A DNA stretch of 64,000 nt from Stictocephala bisonia. Lineage: Eukaryota; Arthropoda; Insecta; Hemiptera; Membracidae. Shown here one piece after another: positions 24,166 to 32,916 of the stretch (positions are counted from its first letter, which is position 1; every line of letters starts with the position of its first letter). The DNA lies in NCBI GenBank assembly GCA_035578905.1, contig JAQJVL010000200.1, forward strand, positions 310,001 through 374,000, read 5' to 3'. The position numbers and the translations under genes were made by a program. The notes beneath the pieces were generated by a model that ran no database searches, was not told the origin of the DNA, and saw nothing but the letters and a program-made list of their open reading frames with translations.

Positions 24166-24295
24166 GCCATGTCGCACCTCGAGTGTTAGTTTTGGGTTCT
24201 CTTTCGCTGCATGTCGCACCTTGAGTGTCCAATTATGACCCTCAGGTAGTCCATGTCGCACCTCGGGTGCCCCCATTTCTAATGGGGTCTCAATG

Positions 24296-25330
24296 ATAAC
24301 AAAAGCTAACTTCCATCCAAATTTAATCGAGGTACCGGAGATTTCGTGATGATTGAGTAAATTAATTTAGATTTTATGTATTAAAATTGTCTACTGGCAA
24401 GTAACGGTAAGGGATATGGGGATTTCAACAGTACTAGAAAATAACAATTGAATCCAACCAGTAGAAAAGTATAAAATTCGAATGTACATTTTACCTAAAA
24501 ACGTGTTGGTATCAACTGCCATGACACCCGATCTTTGGTTTCACCAATTACCAATCGCTATTTACGTTTTCACCACGTTATTTCATTAATGTAGTGAATA
24601 TTTACAATACAATTAACCAAATTAACCATAAAAATGTCGTTTAGTAGAAAAACACTGTAATGTCATCTAGAATGTGGACAATGTGTGTTTGACTAGTGAT
24701 AATCTACTGCAACAGCTTCCATTGCGTCGTAGTTTGGAAGACACGGGGTGAGCAGGGCAAGGGTGAGGGTGAGGGAATGGGGTGAGAGGGTCGCACCCCC
24801 CGCCCCGCAAGACACAATAGTCGGCCCCTCCCCCCTCCGCCGTCCGTGCTCGCCACTTGGCTGTTCCTCAATTCACTTACAAACGATACGTGTAAACACA
24901 TATTATCATCTCCACTGCACTAGGTGGCAGTAATTCGAATGTATAACAACAGCTATACGTATATGTATTATGTTTCTTTATGCGTAAAAAATCACATTAG
25001 CAGAAGAAGTTATGTGTAAAAATAAACGTAAAATCCAGATAGTCGTGTGTGAGTCGAAAATGTAATAAGTGTTATATTTAAGGTTATATAGGGTTTTTTA
25101 AATATAGCTTTTAAAAACTCCAAAATTACAAAATTGAGAATTTTCCACACTATAATCCAACCAGTAAATTACTCCTTTATGGAACTAAAAATAAACTGTG
25201 AACAAAAATTCGGAGAAGACACTTAAAGTTATTGAAAATCAAGTTTTAAGACAAAAATATGGCCCAAACTGAAAATGGTAATTGGAGAATAAGAAAAAAA
25301 AAATCAAGAATGAAGAATGAATGAAGTCGA
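24296..25330. other. No gene seen; GC-rich island at 24720-24850
   Basis: At 24720-24850 the sequence is unusually GC-rich (GGGTGAGGGTGAGGG, CACCCCCCGCCCCGC, CCCCTCCCCCCTCCGCC), resembling a housekeeping promoter or a G-rich repeat. No first exon is recognised, so it is left unassigned. Confidence 0.35.
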
Positions 25331-25334
25331 TGAA

Positions 25335-25545
25335 GAATGAAGTCGTAGGTCAAGCTGTACTGCCCATATAGGGAGAGGAAAAAAAAGACATTAAGAAAGT
25401 CTTTGAGGGGAGACCAGCAGGCCAAAACCTCTAGGAAGACCAAAATTAAGGTGGCAGGACTAAGTACTAACAATGACTACAGATAGAATTCTATCTGTAG
25501 TCATTGGTACTAAAGACCTTAGACGACTGGGAGCAAGCTGAGGAT
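25335..25545 (+). pseudogene. Decayed LINE ORF2 C-terminus
   Basis: Translation across frames gives KKVFEGRPAG, then GRPKLRWQD (about 25433-25461) and DLRRLG (about 25517-25534). This is the wording of the C-terminal tail of CR1/RTE-like LINE proteins (RPxGRPxxRWxD). Stops and frame changes show it is dead. A 36-bp perfect palindrome interrupts it between the last two motifs. Confidence 0.6.
25471..25506. repeat. Perfect 36-bp palindrome
   Basis: The half-site CAATGACTACAGATAGAA is followed directly by its exact reverse complement, centred on GAATTC with no spacer. Confidence 0.95.
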
Positions 25546-27540
25546 AAGGTAGAGCCGTGGTTTTCATATTACTGTATTGTAATTCTCACATTGACTTCAA
25601 GCTCCCTTCATACTTAGATAGTCGCTATTTAACAACATCTTATTATTATTTTTTATGTTATTATTTTATTATATAATATTTATAATGTTGTATTTTTTAT
25701 ATTACATTACTTAATTATATTATTGTTTTCCTTGCCCCTTTACAATTTAAAAATGGCAACTATGAAAATACGCAGTCTAAATGCTATCATTGCTACTCGC
25801 GTAATTACAGGCCTTTAACACACGTCCCGGAAAGTACTTAGTCATCACTCTGTGTCCAAGAGCAGGTTGACAGAACCAATACAACCCCAGATAAAGTGAT
25901 TCTTTACGCACGAAATACGATTTCCTTTTAAAAGTGACTATAACAAAAGAACACGTAAAAATGAACATGCCTAGTATATCACAAAATGTAATGCATATAA
26001 CATCTAGGGATGATTTATTTATATACATTACTGTAAATGCATTAAAAACAAGCAAAACCCAATTACATTTGTACAATATATTTCATATACACAATATTAT
26101 CAACGACAGAACAAGTACAAGATCTTCAAATTATCTGTGTGCACTACCAAACGACACTAATATAATTCAAAAAATAAATTAAAAACACCTCTCTCCTAAT
26201 TCTGGAAAGTATAAATTAAACTACTAAAAACACGAAAGATCGCGTTTACTAAATTATAAAGAGGAATATGCAACAACAACAAATGAGAAGGAAGGATAAA
26301 AAACAATATATTACGCAGAAAACAACAAAAATAAATAAACAATATAGTTGTTAGTAGTTGACATTATCAGCTACTTGTAAGTGTGTAGATCTAACTGAAA
26401 TGTTATTTATTGCCCGCAGTTTGGTTGGACACGTTGCTTTGAAATATCTTACCACTAATTAATTTCCTCGACAATCACAACCGTTGCCAGAATAGTTTAA
26501 ATTCTAACTTGTATTTCAACATATAATTCAAATATTTCAACTTATTCAGTTTGCCATTTCCTCATGCACGTGCGGAAAATGTTGCAACGTTTGCGAAATG
26601 GTGGTGGGTGTATGCTGTGGATATGAAATTTACAATACCGTCCACATTGTTTCCTCACATTTCTACTTATCTTATCACAGACCACAGGTTACAAAAGTTG
26701 ACAACCAAGGTCATGTACGCAGATCGTTCCCAACTCTTTCTCGCCAGGTCTTGCTTTTATTCTTTAGTCATGGCTCCGTTTGCCAAATTACCGTCGACGC
26801 GGAGTTCGTCGACCTGAGGAACTTGGTGGACGGTCAGTCAATTGGACCGCCAAGGAGGTTATGTTGTGATTTTGTGTGTGGAGGGGGGATGGGAACCAGA
26901 CTTTCACTCGGAGAAAGTGTCCCCCTTCTCTCCCCCCTTTCCTCTCAACGATCAGGGGAAATTACGGCGATAGTTCTAGCGTTTTCTGGCGTCATAGAAA
27001 CAACCTCAATGCAGAACTAGGAGAAATCCCAGTCTGTTGGGGAAGGAGACAAATACAATGCGAATGTTCGATATTTTTTACAAATTTGTTGGAGATTTTC
27101 ATCGCCTCAAGCGTTTTTAAATTAACGTTTCGTCAGGAATAAATCTCCTATCGTATGCAGGTTATTTATATTGATATGGTTTAGTTAAGTGTTGAGGGGG
27201 AAAATGGTTTTATATATAGAATAAGGTAGTAAGGGCACATGAAAACAACGCGAGTTTTATTCTGGTCGAAACGTTCTGTTAGTTTTAAAAACAATTGAAG
27301 CGTTGGGAACGAGAAAGACTTCCCAAAATAATAATAAAAATAAGTAAATCACGAAATAATAAATAGGAAAACAAACCAAAAACACGAACTTAAAAATACC
27401 TGCATTGTGAACGAATGTGACTCGCAGAATGTGTACAAAGACGTCAAAACTACTGGCAGATAAGTGTTGATAGTGAAGAAATGTTTAACCTGTCCATTTG
27501 GGTCCAGTATTCAACATGTTCGTAGTATGTCATGAAGCCA
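25546..27540. other. No confident gene
   Basis: 25560-26540 is AT-rich. At 26551-27020 two overlapping plus-strand frames are open (88 and 140 codons from ATG) through a GC-richer stretch with several CpG and a GTCGACGCGGAGTTCGTCGAC inverted pair (26791-26811). No domain, signal peptide or splice context was recognised, so it is not called as a gene. Confidence 0.35.
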
Positions 27541-27544
27541 GACT

Positions 27545-28200
27545 GTCTGGGGGGAGGGGCAGGTCGTAGGGGCTGATATCCAGTTGCACCGGCGGTCAAA
27601 GGAATTTCCACGGGTCAAAACATTCCTCCGTCCGAAAAGTGTCCAGATGCACCGGTGGTCAAAATCTACCCACCTCACTTATCCCCGCTGCAAATTCCTT
27701 CGACCGCCGGAGCCGGTGCAATTGGAAGGCCCCTTCCTTCCCCACCCCACTACATTTCTTCAAACATAGTTTATAAGTGTTTAACAATTTCGCAATGGAA
27801 TATTCTATCAAACACTTGCCGATGTTTCGTGGCACATACTAATGGTAGACCATAGCAGGTTCTAACTAATAAATATGGTAACTATGTATTTAATGTTTAA
27901 TTTTGTGTTTATCCGTGGCAACACTAACATCTAACCTAACCTAACCTAACCTAACCGACTCATGACTCATGTCATAACAAAGGGTGTGGAATTTGGCACG
28001 GTCAGCTTGGGGTTACTGTACTAGGAATCCGGCCTGGTTGGACTTTCCCGGCTCATGTCATAAACAAGGGCCTCTGGTGCAATTGGAACACCCCCCAAAA
28101 GGGGCTCCGGTGCAACTGGACACATCAGTTTGGGGCCGATCCCTGACCCCGGTGCAATTGGAAATCTCCCGTCGTAGGGGAGACTTTTGGCCCCCAATTG
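27545..28200. mobile_element. Foldback element C: CCGGTGCAATTGGA motifs around a CCTAA core
   Basis: The left side carries the motif as CAGTTGCACCGG (27581-27592) and CAGATGCACCGG (27644-27655), plus one forward copy CCGGTGCAATTGGA (27713-27726). The right side carries forward copies at about 28073-28086, 28107-28120 and 28149-28162. A CCTAA block lies between (27931-27956). A smaller hairpin exists within the left side (GGCGGTCAAAGGAATTT at 27591 against its mirror at 27694-27712). The right side repeats CTCATGTCATAA about 88 bp apart. Outer ends are not cleanly defined and no target-site duplication was found. Confidence 0.55.
27931..27956. repeat. Interstitial telomeric repeat (CCTAA)n
   Basis: Five perfect units inside foldback element C. 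Confidence 0.9.
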
Positions 28201-28801
28201 TGAGTCATTCCCCTCACAAGGTGAGTCACGTACACCAGTAGTAGGCCTACTACACAACATGTGCTGACAGCAATACTACGGTTTCTCGGAATGACGAGCA
28301 GTTAGTTATTAGACTATTTCGCCTGAGGAAAGTGTAAATTTGGGACTTGACCAACTACGTTTACCAATTTACGCACAAATATTTACATAAAACTCACTTT
28401 TTATTTAAATATAAACAGTATATAGATAAGACAGTTTTGTCTTTTGAGTTAGGCCACACCATGCTATAAGTGGTGTATTGGCTTTATAAACCTCTTCAGA
28501 AACGATTTATTGATACAGTTTTGTAATTTGAGGAAACATTATTCATACAAGGTGTCCTCGAACTCTGACTTCCCTTTTAGGTATTGTTTCTAGTTAGTAA
28601 GGGATTAAAAATATTATATTACATTAAAAGTATCCAAAACACCTCGTTTATATTAACAGCCACCATTTTGAAAACTGTATTCAAAGAAGAAAGATAATTT
28701 TTCAGAAAATGGGCCCTAATGTAACAGTAAGGTATGCAACAATTTAACTGGATAAAATTTTTTGTTCTTAAAATATGAATATTTAAGTAAAAAAAAGATA
28801 T

Positions 28802-28836
<35 letters not shown>

Positions 28837-29229
28837 CGCTGGCTGTAAGGTTAACTGAGGTGCTAAGGGCACTTATAATGCAATATTTTGCAATCCCGTA
28901 TTAACCAATACCTAAACAATACAATACCTTAAAAGGATGTCATATAGGTCAAGGTACCTTGTATACATGTATTGTTATAGACATATGTAATCTGTAACAT
29001 TGAACAAATAACCAGGCAACATCTAGTATAAATCTCAGTGATAAGGCCATATGACCTTTGATAGCCCAAACGGATATTGTAAATGATCTAACATGAAGCC
29101 TCTATATAAAATAAATAAACTTATTTAAATTACAAAATGATAAATGAAATTAATTAAAGTCTTACAAGTATCATAGAAATTTAAATATCAATATTCTAAA
29201 AAAAATAATAAATCATTGAATAACCTCCT
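28201..29229. other. No gene seen; TA-rich microsatellite at 28798-28838
   Basis: An interrupted (TA)n tract is the only clear feature. Confidence 0.5.
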
Positions 29230-30473
29230 CTGTTGACGCAGAAATTATGTATACCCGAGTTTGAAGGTTGTTTACTAAGAAATTAAGAAAACTATGAAAA
29301 ATCCAATCAAACCATTGTTAGCCTCGTATAAAATTGTACGTTACGAAATATGAATTTTAAAATTATATTATTTAGTAATTTTTATTCTAGTTGGAACAAA
29401 AAAAGTACGAGAATTTTAACTAGTTTTCACTGTGCATCAACTTTACACTTTTAAAACTAAAAAAAACCTTTAAAATGAATCACACGTATTTTACAGGAAT
29501 GCTTTTACACATTTTTTTTCTACTTCTTTGCGCCCGTTAGACACTTTGGGATGGGATGTTGGTCGAGAAACCGCGTCACGCTGAAAAGTAAGAACAAATT
29601 TTTAAGAACTATCGATTAATCGATTGTTAATCGAAGAAATTTAATCGAAGAAATTACTGATAATGATAATATAGGTGTATAATATAATAATGAAGTCACG
29701 TATAATATATTGAAGATAAATATATTGAATAATATTGAAAAATGTCTTATATTTCATTTATATATCCTGTCTGTTTGTGTGCGTGAGTGGGTGTATGAGA
29801 ATGGCCAAAGAAGTATAACTTCCACCGTGTGGTCCGACGCACACCCAATTTTTTTTTAATTTCAGTATTTTATCTGTAAAAAAAGTCTTATCAATTTTCT
29901 AAGACGTCTTTTCCTCGATTTCTAGAGGTCGTAAAGTTACTTTACTTGGTCACTTATAATACTTATTAAATATATAGTATTGATATACTGATTTAATATG
30001 CTTAAGTAGATGAAGTGATTTTATATTATTTGAAATAAATTTAAATTGATTTATTTAAAGTGATTTTAAATTTATTTAAATCGCAAAATTTAAGTACAGT
30101 GAAGCATCACAGCTATAAATTTCTTTAGGATTAAAACTTGACCAAGTAATTAACTTTACGACCTCTAAAAGCCGAGAAAATATTGTTTCAGATAATCAAG
30201 AGGAACTTTTCTTCTTGAACAGTCAAAGTTCTGAAATTTATTAAACTTATAGAAAACACTTTATTAAAATCACGCATTAAAATATAAATGCGATACAATG
30301 ACAAGCTTTTGAGTAATAAAAGAGTAAAATTGATGCACAGTGAAAACTCGTTAAAATTATGGTAATTTTTGTTCCAACGAGGATATAAATTTTTAAAACT
30401 TAATATATTATTTAAAAATCCATATGTCATGACGTACAATTAAACGAGATAAACAATGGGGTGATTGGACAGT
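29230..30473. mobile_element. 1-kb foldback element, copy 1 (expanded, right end lost)
   Basis: The left arm starts CTGTTGACGCAGAAATTATG and contains AATTGTACGTTACGAAATAT, AGTTGGAACAAAAAAAGTAC, AACTAGTTTTCACTGTGCAT. The right arm carries the mirror: GATGCACAGTGAAAACTCGT (30332), TTTTTGTTCCAACGAGG (30366), GACGTACAATTAAACGAG (30430) and GGGGTGATTGGACAG (30459-30473). The terminal 60 bp or so of the right arm are gone. The left arm holds extra sequence at about 29485-29870 compared with copy 2. No coding capacity. Confidence 0.7.
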
Positions 30474-30749
30474 TGTTTAATATATATTGTCAATTAAACA
30501 ACAATTATTAAGAAATATTATACTTCATTCCATTAATACCAGAATAATAAAAGAATAAAATTATTCACTTTTTCATAAGAAATGTGTAATAATAAAATCC
30601 TTGATTAATTTATCGCACAATCCAGCATCATTAAGTATCGCATTAATTGACATCTAAGTATTTGTAAAAATTTATAATTTTTCTCGGGTGGTGTATCATT
30701 CAGGTATTAAATGCACTTTACAATGCAATCCTTACTTATAAACTAGAAT

Positions 30750-31175
30750 ACCACCCACCCAGACATGTACGTTGGTTATGACCCTCCCACCCACCCATAC
30801 ACGTACGTTGGTTATGACCCTCATACCCACCCATATACGTATGTTCGTTATGACCATCCCACCCACCCATATACGTACGTTGGTTATGACCCTCCCACCC
30901 ACCCATATACGTACATTGGTTATGACCATCCCATCCACCCATACACGTACGTTGGTTATGACCACCCATCCACCCATAAACGTACGTTGGTTATGACCCT
31001 CCCACCCACCTATAGACGTACCTTGGTTATGACCCTCACAACCACCCATACACGTACGTTGGTTATGACCCTCCCATCCATCCATATACGTACGTTGGTT
31101 ATGACCCTCCCGCCCACCCATACACGTACGTTGGTTATGACCCTCCCATCCACCCATAAACGTACGTTGGTAATA
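30750..31175. repeat. Minisatellite array, 36-bp units
   Basis: About 12 units of exactly 36 bp: CATACACGTACGTTGGTTAT followed by GACCCTCCCACCCACC. Because 36 is divisible by three, the array is open in several frames on both strands (148 codons plus, 141 codons minus). These are artefacts: there is no variation pattern of a coding gene and no flanking signals. The core CACGTACGTTGGTTATGACC belongs to the superfamily seen at five other loci. Confidence 0.92.
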
Positions 31176-31504
31176 ATTGTTATTCTAACAGCTCTCTTAG
31201 TTTCTTCGTAAATTCGTGTTCAAATAATTTCTGCGGCGACAATACAGTAGTTTTGTCTCTAAAATAATTATTTTAAATGAACAGTAAAATGGAAGTTAAA
31301 TGAGTGCATTACACAATGTAGGTTGTGTAAACACGACCGTACCCAGGTAAACAGTGTGTTGTATGGCAATGAAGAAATATTTGTGTAAATATCGCTTGTC
31401 TATTCAACAATTATTGTTCAATTAATATTAAATATCACGTTCATTATTGAAATTGATTGATTTATGTTTGGTTGGACAGAATGATCCTTTTCAATATCGC
31501 TCTA

Positions 31505-32504
31505 CTGTCGGCGCAGAAATGATGTGTAACCGAGTTCAAAGATTGCTTACTAAGAAACTAAGAGGTCTATGATAAATCCAATCACAACATAGTTTTTCTC
31601 GTTTAATTGTACGTTATGAAATATGTATTTTAAAATTTTATTGTAAGATTTAATAGTTTTTAATTCTAGTTGGAACAAAAACAATACAGGGATTTTTAAC
31701 TAGTTTTCACTGTGTATCAACTTTACACTTTTATTACTCAAAAACCGTTAGTGAATCGCATTTATTATTAATCAGTGGTTGATAGAAGTGTTTTCTATAA
31801 GTTTTACGCATTTCAGAATTTTACATTTTCATGAAAAAAGTTCGTATCAATTTCCTGAAACAACGTTTTCTTGGCTTTTAGTGGTCGTAAATTTAATTAT
31901 GTGGTCTTGTTTCAATCCTTTTGAAATGTATACTTACAATGCATTACTTTCATATGCGTAAGTAAATGCAGGGATTTTAAATTAATTTAAATCAATTCAA
32001 ATGAATCAATTTAAAAAGTGATTTTAAATTGATTAAAATCAATTCAATTTACTTATTTAAAAGTAATGAATAATGACTACATTTCACAAGGACTACAACG
32101 TGACCAATTAATTAATTATACGACGTTTTGAAGACAAGAAAACGTTGTTTAAAGAAATGTATAAGAACTTTCTTCAAAAGTTAAAATTCTGAAATGTATA
32201 AACATTATTGAACTCATTTCTGTCAACCACATATCAAAATATGAATTCAATACATTGACGGCTTTTTAGTAATAAAAATGTGTAATTGATGCTCAGTGGA
32301 AACTAGTTCAAACTTAAGTACTTTTCTTGTTTCAACTTGCATAAAAATTATTTTAAAAACTCAAAAATGGTTAGTAAAAATTGTATATATAATAAGGTAC
32401 AAGTAAACGAGGGAAACAATGGTGTGATTGGATTGTTCATAGGTCTCTTAGTTCCTTACTGAACAACCTTCAAACTCGGCTAAACATAACTTCTTAGCCA
32501 ACAG
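31505..32504. mobile_element. 1-kb foldback element, copy 2 (complete)
   Basis: A 1000-bp, nearly fully palindromic element. The left end is CTGTCGGCGCAGAAATGATG. The right end, read in reverse, is CTGTTGGCTAAGAAGTTATG. The arms match for roughly 450 bp each, with shared blocks such as ACTAAGAGGTCTATGATAAA, CTAGTTGGAACAAAAACAAT, AACTAGTTTTCACTGTGTAT and ACAACGTTTTCTTGGCTTTT and their mirrors. It is flanked by TA on both sides (31503-31504, 32505-32506), as for Tc1/mariner-like insertion. No ORF, so it is non-autonomous. Confidence 0.78.
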
Positions 32505-32506
32505 TA

Positions 32507-32810
32507 ATTAGGTTTACAATTGTACACTACTTATTATTTGCAATTTATTAGAATTGTACAACTTTGTTTTTTTTTATATATTTTTAAAGTTTAATTTATC
32601 TACAATGTCTAGTGGTCCGCTGATATTTTTATTAGGTGTCTCGTGGTTCTTAGGTTAGTAACCACCGCGGCCAAGAGGTTAGTCTTTACCTACCAAGAGA
32701 TATTCCAACAGACTCTTTAACTCTTGACAACAGCAACCTACATCTTAAGGCTGTCACACTGTGGTTCAGAGGCCTCCAGTGTTACAGGACCGTGTACGCC
32801 TAGTCATAAT
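32507..32810. other. No gene seen; possible upstream region of the interrupted exon
   Basis: Contains GC-richer sequence from about 32640 that leads into the left copy of the 106-bp duplication. It may therefore be the original promoter-side flank of the exon at 35591. Confidence 0.3.
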
Positions 32811-32916
32811 ACGATTACACATACATCGTTAACGATAATAGAGTCGATAGGACGATGAACGATGGTTGATGCACCTCAAAAGTCAGACCCAGTAACTAAC
32901 GGTGCGGTCTGCAGTG
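32811..32916 (+). repeat. Left copy of a 106-bp direct repeat flanking the LINE
   Basis: Runs from ACGATTACACATACATCGTT to CGGTCTGCAGTG. It matches 35466-35572 with five substitutions and one small indel, about 94% identity. Confidence 0.9.

Larger units (their letters stand above)
23476..24295. mobile_element. Foldback element B: CACTCGAGGTGCGACATG termini, CCTAA and minisatellite inside
   Basis: The ends are inverted repeats: GGCACTCGAGGTGCGACATG at 23502-23521 plus GACTACCTG, and its mirror CAGGTAGTCCATGTCGCACC at 24243-24262. The outer 25 bp are only partly matched (CATTTTGAGA versus CATTGAGACC in reverse). The motif recurs at about 23562 on the left and at 24168 and 24217 on the right. 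Inside are a TA microsatellite (23660-23699), AT-rich sequence, a CCTAA block (24070-24091) and two units of the minisatellite superfamily (24092-24165). Repeats accumulate towards the right arm. No ORF. Confidence 0.7.

Noticed and set aside
24720..24850. GC-rich island as a definite promoter
   Set aside because: No adjacent first exon or start site recognised; G/C tracts could be low-complexity sequence.
26551..27020. 140-codon ORF in a GC-richer patch as a real gene
   Set aside because: Two overlapping frames are equally open, no domain or splice signal is seen; kept only as an unassigned region.
30732..31211. 148-codon plus-strand and 141-codon minus-strand ORFs with 12-residue repeats
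   Set aside because: A 36-bp repeat without stops stays open in many frames; periodicity alone explains them.
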